A stretch of DNA of 33,542 nucleotides from Rhodospirillaceae bacterium (GTDB lineage Bacteria > Pseudomonadota > Alphaproteobacteria > Rhodospirillales > Rhodospirillaceae): contig SHVO01000018.1 in the NCBI GenBank assembly GCA_009694245.1, forward strand, positions 1 through 33,542, in the 5' to 3' direction. How positions within the stretch are numbered: position 1 is the stretch's first letter; every line of letters begins with the position of its first letter. A program made the translations under genes and the position numbers. Shown here piece after piece: positions 1 to 8,701 of the stretch. The notes below the pieces were generated by a model, which saw only the letters and a program-made list of their open reading frames with translations, ran no database searches and had not been told where the DNA came from.

Positions 1-17
1 ATTAATTGGCGAGTTTC

Positions 18-863
18 CTAGGTTTTCGCGCGGTTCAGCCAGCTCGCCGTGTGCCTGCCCGGGCCAAGCTTGCGCGCGAGCCAGTCGCCGGCCTCGGCCA
101 TGGCATTCTCGAACTTCCACGGCGGATTGACCACGGCGAGACCTGTACCGAGCAGTCCCGCGGCGGCCTCGCCGGCTTTCGCCGCGTTCCGGGAAATTTC
201 CGAGACCAGGACCTCGGCATCGACACCGCTGAGTCCGGCGAGCAGCGAACGGTGGCGGCCCTCTTTCAAGATCGGGTACCAGACGACGAAGATGCCTTCG
301 CGCCATCTCGGCACGGCCGCCGACAGCTTTTCGGGCACCGCTGCGTATTCGCTCTTCACCTCAAAGCTTGGGTCGATCAGGACAACGCCGCGGCGAATCT
401 CCGGCGGCGTCAGCGCGACCAGGGCTTCGAGCCCGTCGCGATTATGAACGCTAATGCGCGCATCTTTGCGTGCCCAGCGGCCGAGGGCCGGATAGGCGCC
501 GGCATGGAGCTCGTTGAGGATCAGCCGATCATGCTCACGCATGAAGGCGCGCGCGATGGCCGGCGAGCCGGGATAGCGCCGCAACTCACCGCCCGGATTC
601 AGACGTTTGAGGAGATCGAGATATCCTTGCACGGCCGGCTGCGCATCGACCGACTGCCAGATGCGCTCGACGCCAGTCTTAAAGTCCCCGGTCTTTTGCG
701 CCTTGTGCGCGGCAAGATCGTATTCGCCTTCACCGGCATAAAGGTCGATCACGCAAAACGGTTTGGTCTTCTTCGCGAGGCGGGCGAGCAGCAGGCACAG
801 CGCCACATGCTTGTGGACATCCGCGACTCCGCCGGCGTGGTAGCCGTGCTGATAGCTCAGCAC
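18..863 (-). CDS. rlmJ: 23S rRNA (adenine(2030)-N6)-methyltransferase RlmJ
   Basis: RlmJ methylates A2030 of 23S rRNA using S-adenosylmethionine, in the cytoplasm. The frame is open upstream to 950, but family proteins begin at LSYQHGYHAGG, so I place the start at a GTG at 863, giving 281 residues, the usual family size. Visible landmarks are the N-terminal HGYHAGGVADVHKH segment, the SAM-binding VIDLYAGEGEYDL motif (about residues 38-50), and the catalytic motif at D164. The order of motifs and the position of D164 agree with what I recall of E. coli RlmJ. One oddity is that the catalytic motif reads D-P-S-F rather than the family's D-P-P-Y/F. The gene stands alone and diverges from the GH17-GT2 gene. 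Family identity is secure; the effect of the changed motif is unknown. Confidence 0.92.
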   Translation of the reverse strand: MLSYQHGYHAGGVADVHKHVALCLLLARLAKKTKPFCVIDLYAGEGEYDLAAHKAQKTGDFKTGVERIWQSVDAQPAVQGYLDLLKRLNPGGELRRYPGSPAIARAFMREHDRLILNELHAGAYPALGRWARKDARISVHNRDGLEALVALTPPEIRRGVVLIDPSFEVKSEYAAVPEKLSAAVPRWREGIFVVWYPILKEGRHRSLLAGLSGVDAEVLVSEISRNAAKAGEAAAGLLGTGLAVVNPPWKFENAMAEAGDWLARKLGPGRHTASWLNRAKT

Positions 864-1220
864 GGGCGCAATCCCGCCCGGTCGGGCTTGGGATCCACGG
901 GCGTCCCGTCGCTGGGCGTTCGCAAGGCCCCGCCGGCTATCCTCTGGCAATCCATGAATCGCAATTTAACACCTGATAATGTCAATAAATAGTAATATTG
1001 ATACTATAAACAACTAATAATTGATCATATATTGCTTTTGATTCGGTGCACAAGGCCCGCTTTAAGGGGCACAGTGCCTCTGGTATAACCCCGCGCGGAA
1101 AATGCCGGCCTCGCATCCGGCTCCCGCGATCCCGGTGTTCATCTTCCCGCCATGTTTGTCGTTCAAAAGGTTGCCGCAGGCTTAGAAGAACCATGAATCG
1201 GCAAGGAAAGTCGAAATAAG
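864..1220. other. AT-rich divergent intergenic region
   Basis: This gap separates rlmJ (leftward) from the GH17-GT2 gene (rightward). Bases about 960-1040 are markedly AT-rich against a GC-rich surrounding, as expected for divergent promoters. On the minus strand a perfect TTGACA lies at 980-985, but I see no well-spaced -10 partner, so no promoter is called. Just before 1221 an AAGGAAA at about 1202-1208 could be the ribosome binding site of the rightward gene. I see no gene or RNA here. Confidence 0.45.
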
Positions 1221-3845
1221 ATGCGGATCCTGATTGCGTTGCTCGCGGTGTGTTTCGGTTCGGCGGTTCTGTGGGCCTCGCTTGATCGCCCCCTCGACGC
1301 CCCGGATTGGCGCGACGATATGAAGGGCATCTCCTATAGCCCGAGCGGACTTTACAACGAGTCACAGCTCGAGGAAGGCGTACCCGAGGCGGCCATCCGC
1401 CAGGATCTGGAAAAGTTGTCGGCCATCACCAAGCGGGTGCGCACCTATACCGTCGATCGCGGCATCGACCGCGTGCCTTACGTGGCCAAGAGCCTTGGAC
1501 TCAAAGTTTCTCTGGGCATCTGGCTGAGCGACGATCGGCCGCTGAACGAAATCGAAATCAACAAAGCGCTGATGGCGGTCGCCGATAATCCCGGCGTCGT
1601 CGATCGCATCTTTGTCGGCAACGAAGTGGTCTTGCGCGGCGAACTGACGGCCGACGAGCTCTCGGCGTACATCCTCCAGGTCAGGAAGGCCATCGCCAAC
1701 AAGAAGATCGAGATCGGCACCGTCGATGTGCCGGCGCTCTGGACCAATAATCCGAAGATGGCCAAGGAAAGCGCCTTCATCGGCATCAACCTGCTGCCCT
1801 ATTGGGAAGGCGTCTCGGCAGAGAAGTCCATGGATTGGGTCAAAGACTACGTCGAGCAGATGCAGAAGGTATTCCCGCGCAGGAAAATCGTCATTACCGA
1901 AGCCGGCTGGCCGTCCGAAGGTCGGGTGAAGCGTGGCGCCGTGCCCTCGCCGGCCATGGCGGCTTACTTCTATCGCCACTTCCTCGATCTCGCGACCGCC
2001 GAGAACTACGACTATTACGTCCTCGAGGCCTTCGACCAGCCCTTCAAGGCCGTGAAGGAAGGCGCGGTCGGTGCCTTCTGGGGCATCATGGATGCCGAGG
2101 GCAAAGCCAAATTCGATTTCACCGGCACGCTGACGTCGTTCGAGCAATGGGCCACCTATGCCGGCGTTGCCGCGGCGGGCAGCCTAATCATCGGCCTGGT
2201 CGTCTTGCTCCTCATCCCGGCCGTCGGATTGCAGGGTTATCTCATGGTCAGCGGCATTGTCGGACTGGTTGTTTCCGGCGCGCTGTTTATCGTTGAAGCT
2301 TCATCCCTGCGCTATGTCGATTGGGGCACGTTCGGCGGCGCCATGTTCATCGTGCCGGCCGGCTTGTTCACGGCGCTGCTGCTGATAACCGAGACCTCCG
2401 AATGGGCCTTGAGCCTGTGGCGCAGGGGCCGCAAACGCATGCCCGTCGGCGTGCTCGCGCATTATCCCAAAGTTTCGATCCACGTGCCCACGCACAACGA
2501 ACCGCCGCAAATGGTGATGCAGACGTTAAATGCGCTCGCGCGCCTGGATTATCCGGATTACGAAGTGATCGTTCTCGATAATAACACCCGCGATCCGGCC
2601 GATTGGACGCCCGTGGAAGCCTACTGCCAGACTCTCGGTTCAAGATTCCGTTTCTTCCACTTCGACAACATGAAGGGCTTCAAGGCCGGCGCGCTAAATA
2701 AGGCGCTGGAGCTGTCCCATCCGGATGCGGCCTTCATCGGCATCATCGATAGCGACTATCAAGTCATGCCGCATTGGCTGAAGACCGCCGTACCCGTGTT
2801 CACCGACCCGAAAGTCGCGGTCTTCCAAGGTCCGCAGGATTACCGCGACGCCGATGAAAGCCTGTTCAAGAACCTGTGTTACGAGGAATACACCGGCTTC
2901 TTCCGCATCGGCATGGTCGAGCGCAACGAGCACAATGCCATCATCCAACACGGCACCATGTGTGTCGTGCGCCGCGCGGCAATGGAAGAAGTCGGCAGCT
3001 GGGCCGAGTGGTGCATCACCGAGGATACCGAGCTGGGCCTGCGCCTTTTCGAGGCCGGCTATACTTCTCACTATACTTCCGAGACCCTGGGCCGCGGCCT
3101 GATGCCCGACACCTATGACGCCTATAAGAGTCAGCGTTACCGCTGGGTCTACGGCGCCATGCAAATCATGAAGCGCCATGCCGCGCAGATTTTCCGCGGC
3201 ACGTCCAACCTGACGCGGGCGCAACGCTATCACTTCGTCGCCGGCTGGCTGCCTTGGTTCGCCGACGGCTTTGCCTTGATATTTGGCGTGTTGGCCATGA
3301 TCTGGTCGTTGCTGATGGCGGTCGCGCCCAAATACTTCGACGTCCCCTTGACGGCCCTGTCATCGGTCGCGCTGACCATCTTCACCATCAAGACCGTGAA
3401 GACCGTTATCTTGCACCGGGCCAAGGTCGGAACCGGCATTTTGGGAGCACTGGCCTCGGCCATCACCGGCTTGTCGCTGGCCTACACCGTCGGCCGTGGT
3501 GTGCTCGCTGGGCTTTTCACCTCCGGCAAGCCATTCATGCGCACCCCGAAGTGCGAAGGCGTTGCGCCATGGACGCATGCCTTGCGTATAACCGCCACCG
3601 AAACCGCCATGCTGATCGGGACGGTTATTTCGATCATCGGCACAATCCAAATCCGGCGCCTCGAGGATCCGGCCGAACGGATCTGGGTGTCGGCGCTGGT
3701 GGTGATGGCGATCCCCTATGCGGCGTCGCTGCTGGTTGCTCTCGGTTCGACCCTAAACTTCGGCCGTCGTCCGGTGGTCGCGGTCCAAGCCGATCATGAG
3801 CCGGCGCCGGTCTATGCCGCTACCCACGCGGACTTGGCGGCCTGA
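1221..3845 (+). CDS. GH17-GT2 membrane fusion protein, probable beta-glucan synthase/remodelling enzyme
   Basis: An 874-residue inner-membrane protein combining two carbohydrate enzymes. Residues 1-19 form a membrane anchor. A GH17 domain (about 25-305) carries both expected glutamates, E135 in VGNEV (acid/base) and E227 in ITEAGWP (nucleophile). Hydrophobic segments at about 311-363 and 374-398 lead into a processive family 2 glycosyltransferase domain with D453, the DSD at 510-512, TED at 600-602 and QRYRW at 638-642. About five more membrane segments follow. Bacterial GH17 domains joined to GT2 domains are known as beta-1,3-glucan transglycosylases, related to Bradyrhizobium Ndv-type cyclic glucan enzymes. 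The likely job is making a periplasmic or secreted beta-glucan and branching or cyclising it. The product is inferred. The gene stands alone, followed by two hairpins. Confidence 0.85.
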   Translation: MRILIALLAVCFGSAVLWASLDRPLDAPDWRDDMKGISYSPSGLYNESQLEEGVPEAAIRQDLEKLSAITKRVRTYTVDRGIDRVPYVAKSLGLKVSLGIWLSDDRPLNEIEINKALMAVADNPGVVDRIFVGNEVVLRGELTADELSAYILQVRKAIANKKIEIGTVDVPALWTNNPKMAKESAFIGINLLPYWEGVSAEKSMDWVKDYVEQMQKVFPRRKIVITEAGWPSEGRVKRGAVPSPAMAAYFYRHFLDLATAENYDYYVLEAFDQPFKAVKEGAVGAFWGIMDAEGKAKFDFTGTLTSFEQWATYAGVAAAGSLIIGLVVLLLIPAVGLQGYLMVSGIVGLVVSGALFIVEASSLRYVDWGTFGGAMFIVPAGLFTALLLITETSEWALSLWRRGRKRMPVGVLAHYPKVSIHVPTHNEPPQMVMQTLNALARLDYPDYEVIVLDNNTRDPADWTPVEAYCQTLGSRFRFFHFDNMKGFKAGALNKALELSHPDAAFIGIIDSDYQVMPHWLKTAVPVFTDPKVAVFQGPQDYRDADESLFKNLCYEEYTGFFRIGMVERNEHNAIIQHGTMCVVRRAAMEEVGSWAEWCITEDTELGLRLFEAGYTSHYTSETLGRGLMPDTYDAYKSQRYRWVYGAMQIMKRHAAQIFRGTSNLTRAQRYHFVAGWLPWFADGFALIFGVLAMIWSLLMAVAPKYFDVPLTALSSVALTIFTIKTVKTVILHRAKVGTGILGALASAITGLSLAYTVGRGVLAGLFTSGKPFMRTPKCEGVAPWTHALRITATETAMLIGTVISIIGTIQIRRLEDPAERIWVSALVVMAIPYAASLLVALGSTLNFGRRPVVAVQADHEPAPVYAATHADLAA

Positions 3846-3854
3846 CGCCGCCGA

Positions 3855-3899
3855 GCGCTTCCCGGAAAAGTGGTTTTTCGGTTTTCCGACAGGAAGCGC
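3855..3899. repeat. Imperfect palindromic repeat (hairpin)
   Basis: Two nested perfect arms, GCGCTTCC/GGAAGCGC and CGGAAAA/TTTTCCG, form a 15-bp-per-side hairpin with small interruptions, starting 9 nt after the GH17-GT2 stop codon. It resembles dispersed palindromic elements I recall from alphaproteobacterial genomes. It could stabilise or end the upstream transcript. No T-run follows, so it is not a standard terminator. Confidence 0.7.
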
Positions 3900-3917
3900 G
3901 CTATTCATATGGATCTG

Positions 3918-3953
3918 GACCCTTTCCCGATTTAAGAGAGCCGGGAAAGGGTC
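3918..3953. repeat. 12-bp perfect-arm hairpin
   Basis: GACCCTTTCCCG and CGGGAAAGGGTC are perfect reverse complements separated by a 12-nt loop. The hairpin lies 18 nt after the preceding one, so the pair may act together as a transcript end for the GH17-GT2 gene, or belong to one repeat element. The remaining bases to 4118 show no gene. Confidence 0.7.
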
Positions 3954-4118
3954 TAATTGCGTTTCCGCCGCCAAACGACGAGCCGACCGCAGGATATGGT
4001 CACATAAAACTTCATTTACGCTAGATGCTGTGGCCGGACCATCACCCGGGCGGGTTTTCGCCAGCGAAGCGTAGCAGCGCGGCACTCTATATATGTTTGG
4101 CCGCGTGCGGAGCCCGCT

Positions 4119-4895
4119 TTAACCAATGGATTTATAGTCCAGCCACGCGGGGCTCAATCCGGCGATGGTCTTCAGGATGCCTGCGCGCAAGTCCCGGGGC
4201 GTCTCCTGCCATGGGGTGACCGTGGTGCGGATGGAAAAAATCACGGATGAAGTTTTCGCGAGTTTCAGGAAGCCTTGATCTTCACGGCGCAGGAACACGC
4301 CGGCAGCGGCATTCGGGTCCACGGCCGGGATCGGTTGCGGCAGGTACAAATCCGGCGAACCGGCCAATCCCCAATTGCGCCGCAGATACGCACGCTCGGG
4401 CTTCAGCCGGGTAAGAAAGCGGTCAACCGCATCGCTGAGTTCCCCGTGGTAGTCGGGCACGGGTCCATGAACCGCGAGTACATTGCCGCCGATTTTTTCC
4501 TTGAGCCGCCAGCGATTGGGGAAGCACAAGATTCCGGCGGTCAGGCGATAACCGCCGTCGCCCGGCTCGGTCAGGATGCAAAGATCCTCGGCAACGGCGC
4601 GCCCGATATCACCCAGAGTATCGAGGGGGCTATCGGTGTCTGCGAGCTTGAACCCGCGCTCCCGTAGCAGCGCGGCCAATTCGGCGATGGCTGCATAGGC
4701 CTCCGGCCGGGCCGCGATGACATCGGCAGCGTCAGCCGCGATCAGCCGGGCGCGCTCGGCGAGGATGGCATCGTCACCGGCCGCGGGCTTCAGCCACGCG
4801 GCCAAGGGCAGGGGTTCCAGGCCCATGCGCGCCGGATGCAGTGCGGTGGTCTCTGCGGCCGGTCCAATCATTGTCGCCCACTCACCAATGCCCAC
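4119..4895 (-). CDS. DUF3445 / heme-dependent oxidative N-demethylase family protein
   Basis: The 258-residue protein matches the DUF3445 family, whose characterised members are heme-containing oxidative N-demethylases. Recognisable blocks are YRLTAGILCFPNRW in the middle, GPVPDY and LRRNWGL after it, and a C-terminal FLRREDQGF...FSIRTTVTPW segment. The start at 4895 is a GTG; an ATG at 4871 is also possible and would remove eight residues. It lies 14 nt after a solute-binding protein gene on the same strand, so the two are probably co-transcribed. This suggests, but does not show, that the imported ligand or a product of it is an N-methylated compound. Substrate unknown. Confidence 0.8.
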   Translation of the reverse strand: MGIGEWATMIGPAAETTALHPARMGLEPLPLAAWLKPAAGDDAILAERARLIAADAADVIAARPEAYAAIAELAALLRERGFKLADTDSPLDTLGDIGRAVAEDLCILTEPGDGGYRLTAGILCFPNRWRLKEKIGGNVLAVHGPVPDYHGELSDAVDRFLTRLKPERAYLRRNWGLAGSPDLYLPQPIPAVDPNAAAGVFLRREDQGFLKLAKTSSVIFSIRTTVTPWQETPRDLRAGILKTIAGLSPAWLDYKSIG

Positions 4896-4909
4896 TCACT
4901 GGCACCCGA

Positions 4910-6535
4910 TCAGCGCTCAATCCACATCCAACGGGTACGGTTGATATCGACGGCATTGTCGGCATAGCCCTTCACGTAAGGCGCGACCAGGCTCTTGTAA
5001 GTAAAGAAACTCAAGGGCACGACGGAACCGTCGTTTAACGCGGTCTGTTCGGCCCGCGCCAGAATTTCGGCGCGTTTTTCAAGGTCCAGTGTATTACGGC
5101 CTTCATCCACTAGCCGGTCGAAGGCCGGGCTATTGTATCCGACGTAATTGTAAACGCCGGAGCGCGAATCAAGCAGATACAGAAATGTCTGAGGATCGTT
5201 GAAATCAGCGCCCCAGCGCGCTTGCGCCGCCGTGAAATTCTTCGCGCGCAGCGCGTCATAGTGAATCTTGGGTTCGTTCCCGACCAGCCGCATGACCATG
5301 CCGCATTCCTTGAGCATGGCGGCCTGGGCGACCACCGAGCGGCGCGAGTCGATGCTGATCATGTACATGTATTCGAAGGTAAACGGATTGTCGGCCCCGT
5401 ATCCGGCCTCGGCGAGCAGGCGCTTGGCTTCGGCCTGGCGTTGGTCCTTGGGCAGGGCGGCGAAATCCAGCCGGGCGGTGTTGTGGTAGTTGTCGATACC
5501 CGGCGGAACGAAGGCAAAGGCCGGAACCTGGCGGTCGCGGAGCACCTTGTCGGTGATCACCGCGCGTTCGAGGCACAGCGATACCGCCCGGCGCAGGCGT
5601 TGGTCGGTAAAGGGCGGGCGGCGGATATTCAGGGCGATATACTCGATACCCAACATCGGCGCGATGTGCGCCTCGCCAGGCATATTCTCCTGAAGCCAGG
5701 GATATTGGCCGATCGGGAAGCCCTTCGTGCCCAGATTGACGTCCAGCTCGCGCGCCCGAAACCGGTTGAGCGCCGCAGCCTGGTCGTCGGTCGGATAATA
5801 ATAAACCTCGTCGATGGCCACGTTCTTCGCATCATAGAACCGCGGATTCTTTACCACTCTGACAAGTTCGTGGGCTTTCCACTCGACAAGTTTGTAGGCG
5901 CCGTTCGAAATCATGTTTCCGGGTTTTTTCCAATCTTCGCCAAATTTCTTGAAGGCGTGTTCGGGGATCGGAAAGGCGGTGTAGTGGGTCAATAATCCGG
6001 GCAGGTAGGGCGTCGGTGATTCCAACCGGATTTCGAGCGTCAGGTCATCCAGGGCGCGCACCCCGACCTCGCTGACCGGCAGCTTGCCGTTGTTTACGGC
6101 TTCGGCATTTTTTATGGCGTATTGGATCGAGGCATATTGGGCGGCGGTTTTGGGATCCAGCAGCCGCTGGAAGCTAAAGACGAAGTTCGCGGCCGTGAAC
6201 GCCGCGCCGTCCGACCACTGGAGTCCTGGCCGAAGTTTAAAGGTCCAGGCCAGGCCATCGGGGCTCACCGTCCAGCTTTCGGCGGCGCCGGCGATCGGCT
6301 TGCCGTCCATGCTCTCGGTCGTTAGGCCGAGAAACAGGTCGCCGATAATCACGTTTTCCCAAGATGCGCCGGCCATGTGCGGGTCGAGCGTTCCGGGTTC
6401 CGACATATTGCCGCGGCGTAGAACAACCGGCTCCGCGGCCAGGGCGGCCGGGAGGAGGGCGGCCAGCGGCAGAGCGGCCGCAAGAATCAGCAGGCCCGCG
6501 TTCAAAAGGCGCCGCAATTTCAAGTTTGCCGTCAT
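4910..6535 (-). CDS. Periplasmic solute-binding protein, OppA/DppA-like (SBP family 5)
   Basis: A 541-residue exported binding protein of the peptide/nickel/opine ABC transporter class. Residues 1-34 form a Sec signal with a long hydrophobic core ending in AALA, followed by mature AEPVVLRRGN. The family pattern is clear: GTLDPHMAG near the N terminus, WTFKLRPGLQWSDGAAFTAANFVFSF at about 95-120, and the central ALNRFRARELDVN region. The length is typical of OppA/DppA proteins. No permease or ATPase genes are adjacent, so it is an orphan that must use a transporter encoded elsewhere. Its only close neighbour is the DUF3445 gene downstream. The ligand cannot be read from the sequence; peptides, opines and murein peptides are all possible. 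Confidence 0.88.
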   Translation of the reverse strand: MTANLKLRRLLNAGLLILAAALPLAALLPAALAAEPVVLRRGNMSEPGTLDPHMAGASWENVIIGDLFLGLTTESMDGKPIAGAAESWTVSPDGLAWTFKLRPGLQWSDGAAFTAANFVFSFQRLLDPKTAAQYASIQYAIKNAEAVNNGKLPVSEVGVRALDDLTLEIRLESPTPYLPGLLTHYTAFPIPEHAFKKFGEDWKKPGNMISNGAYKLVEWKAHELVRVVKNPRFYDAKNVAIDEVYYYPTDDQAAALNRFRARELDVNLGTKGFPIGQYPWLQENMPGEAHIAPMLGIEYIALNIRRPPFTDQRLRRAVSLCLERAVITDKVLRDRQVPAFAFVPPGIDNYHNTARLDFAALPKDQRQAEAKRLLAEAGYGADNPFTFEYMYMISIDSRRSVVAQAAMLKECGMVMRLVGNEPKIHYDALRAKNFTAAQARWGADFNDPQTFLYLLDSRSGVYNYVGYNSPAFDRLVDEGRNTLDLEKRAEILARAEQTALNDGSVVPLSFFTYKSLVAPYVKGYADNAVDINRTRWMWIER

Positions 6536-6706
6536 GGCCTAACCCTACCGCAAAACCGCCCGGCTGGTCACGTTTCCCCTGTTCCGGGGCCGCGAATCGT
6601 TTGGCATAATAGGCTCAGCACGTCGTGGTATGTGGACAGCTTTGCTTTGGGCGCGGGGTTTCGTGATCCGGCCGCCTAAGACCGTTCGCGAGGCCTCCGC
6701 AGCATT

Positions 6707-6712
6707 GGGAGA
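6707..6712 (+). promoter_or_regulatory. Ribosome binding site deciding a TTG start
   Basis: GGGAGA lies 5 nt before TTG at 6718 and supports that rare start codon for the DUF885 gene. The resulting N terminus is a sensible Tat signal. Confidence 0.6.
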
Positions 6713-6717
6713 ACCGC

Positions 6718-8550
6718 TTGTCCGCCGCCCTCTCTCGCCGCCGCTTTCTAGCCGCAGCCCCCTTCCTGGGCGTTGCCCAGCGTCTGCGCCCCGCGGGAGC
6801 GGCCGAGGCCGATCCGCTGGCGGCAACCACATGGCTGAATGGCTGGCTTGAAACTCGTTACGACTTCTGGCTCGCCCGCGGCCCCATGGAGCAGGCCTAC
6901 CTCGGCCTCAAGACGAGCTTCGACAAGTGGGACAATCTCAGCGAGGTCCATACCCTCGACGACCTCGACCGCGTTCGCAAGGAACATGCCGATCTCATAT
7001 CGAACTTCGACGCCACGGCGCTCTCGCCGGCTGGACGCTTGAGCTACCGCCTCTACGAATACCGTTGCCAACAGATCGAGAGCGATTTTCCCTGGCGCCA
7101 CCACCAGTATCCCGTCAGTCAGTTTGAGGGATGGCAGCAGGAGATTCCCTCTTTCCTCATGAATATTCACGGCGTCCAAAGCGTCGAGGACGCCAAGGCC
7201 TATATCGCGCGCCTAAACGGCATCCCCGCTCTGATGGATCAAGTCATCGAACAGATGAAGCTCGGCGAAAGCGCGGGCGTGCTTGCACCCAAATTTGCCT
7301 ATACCCACGTGCTCCGGGACTGCCGCAATGTCTTACGGGGGGTTCCGTTCGATCGTGGCCCCGGCGGCGTCAGCCCGTTGTGGGCCGACGTCGGCGCCAA
7401 GATCGATCATCTTCCGGTCGAATCTGGCATAAAGCAGAAGCTGCGCGCGGACGCCCTGCAGGCCATGGTAACCGGCGTTCGCCCGGCGTTCCTCAAGCTC
7501 ATCGCGCTTTGCCAGGAGCAGGAATCGCGCGCCGGCTCCGATGACGGCGCGTGGAAACATCCTGACGGCGAGGCCTACTACGCCAACCGGCTCGCCGCCC
7601 ATACCACCACCGACATGTCCGCGGCCGCCATCCATGAGTTGGGCCAGGACGAAGTCGCCCGGATCCATGAGGAGATGCGCGCGATAATGCTGAGGGTCGG
7701 TTTCGGCGGCGACCTCAAGGGATTCTTCGCGCATCTTCGGACCGATCCGCGGTTCGTCTATCCGCAAACACCAGAAGGTAAGGCGGCCTACGTCGCCCGC
7801 TCCGAGGAGATCATCGCGGCCATGGGCGCGCGGCTTGGCGAGGTGTTCATGCGGCTGCCGCGGGCCAAGCTGGTTGTCAGACCGGTCGAGGCCTTCCGCG
7901 AGCAGTCCGCGACCGCCGCGTTCTACCAAAGTCCGGGAGCCTTCGACGGCCGGCCCGGCACTTACTACATCAATACCTACGACATGGCCGCCATCTCTAA
8001 GTTCGAGATGGAGGCGCTAGCCTACCACGAGGCGATCCCGGGTCATCACATGCAGATCGCGATCGCCCAGGAGTTGGACGACGTGCCGCGATTCCGCCTG
8101 TACTCAAACTATACGGCCTATGACGAAGGCTGGAGCCTCTACGGCGAGCGCCTAGCCAAGGACATGGGCTTTTACCAAGATCCATATTCGGATTTTGGCC
8201 GGCTGTCCTCGGAGCTGTGGCGGGCCTGCCGTTTGGTCGTCGACACCGGCATCCACATGGGCGCAACCCGCTGGACACGCGCGCAGGCTATTGCCTATCT
8301 CAGCGAGAACACGCCGAATTCACCCGGCGACGTCGTCAATTCGGTAGAGCGCTACATTGTTTTTCCGGGCCAGGCCACGGCCTACAAGATCGGCATGGCC
8401 AGGATCCTGGAGCTTCGCGAAAGCGCCAAGACGCGGCTTGGGGCCAAATTTGATCTGCGCGGGTTTCACAACGCCGTGCTCGGCGCCGGCTCCGTGCCTC
8501 TTCCGATCCTCGGCGATATCGTCGGTGCTTGGGTGAAGGATCAAAGCTAG
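6718..8550 (+). CDS. DUF885 family protein (putative exported metallopeptidase-like), Tat signal
   Basis: The 610-residue DUF885 protein starts at TTG, supported by GGGAGA just upstream. Residues 5-34 form a Tat-type signal, SRRRFLAAAPFLG, ending in AGAAEA, so it is predicted to be exported folded, perhaps with a bound metal. Near the C-terminal third is the family's signature YHEAIPGHHMQ (H437, E438, H443, H444), a metallopeptidase-like site. Length is typical of this group, many of which are annotated as lipoproteins or X-Pro-type peptidases without biochemical proof. The gene diverges from the solute-binding protein gene and ends one base before an inverted-repeat element. Peptidase function is family inference only. 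Confidence 0.85.
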   Translation: MSAALSRRRFLAAAPFLGVAQRLRPAGAAEADPLAATTWLNGWLETRYDFWLARGPMEQAYLGLKTSFDKWDNLSEVHTLDDLDRVRKEHADLISNFDATALSPAGRLSYRLYEYRCQQIESDFPWRHHQYPVSQFEGWQQEIPSFLMNIHGVQSVEDAKAYIARLNGIPALMDQVIEQMKLGESAGVLAPKFAYTHVLRDCRNVLRGVPFDRGPGGVSPLWADVGAKIDHLPVESGIKQKLRADALQAMVTGVRPAFLKLIALCQEQESRAGSDDGAWKHPDGEAYYANRLAAHTTTDMSAAAIHELGQDEVARIHEEMRAIMLRVGFGGDLKGFFAHLRTDPRFVYPQTPEGKAAYVARSEEIIAAMGARLGEVFMRLPRAKLVVRPVEAFREQSATAAFYQSPGAFDGRPGTYYINTYDMAAISKFEMEALAYHEAIPGHHMQIAIAQELDDVPRFRLYSNYTAYDEGWSLYGERLAKDMGFYQDPYSDFGRLSSELWRACRLVVDTGIHMGATRWTRAQAIAYLSENTPNSPGDVVNSVERYIVFPGQATAYKIGMARILELRESAKTRLGAKFDLRGFHNAVLGAGSVPLPILGDIVGAWVKDQS

Positions 8551-8551
8551 C

Positions 8552-8700
8552 GCGGGATGATTTTAGGTTGAACCGGCGGTGATGATAATTAGGGTCGGAG
8601 TAAAAATCCGCGCTCAGCTGTCGTGAAATCCGCAAACCGCGTGCGGAATTTTACTCCGACGCTAATTATTTGACGGGCGATTCGATCTAAATCATCCCGC
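8552..8700. repeat. 149-bp near-perfect inverted-repeat element (MITE-like or bidirectional terminator)
   Basis: The ends are GCGGGATGATTTTAG and its near-perfect reverse complement CTAAATCATCCCGC. An inner pair, ATAATTAGGGTCGGAGTAAA, is matched by its inverted copy at about 8651-8670 with one mismatch. The whole folds into one long stem with a loop around 8613-8640. It fills the space between the stop codon of the DUF885 gene (8550) and that of the GNAT gene (8702). The end sequence resembles dispersed alphaproteobacterial repeats. No open frame or clear target duplication was seen. Confidence 0.75.
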
Positions 8701-8701
8701 C

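Noticed and set aside
6-992. Long plus-strand open frame across rlmJ
   Set aside because: RlmJ motifs on the minus strand are clear; the plus-strand translation is an arginine-rich shadow.
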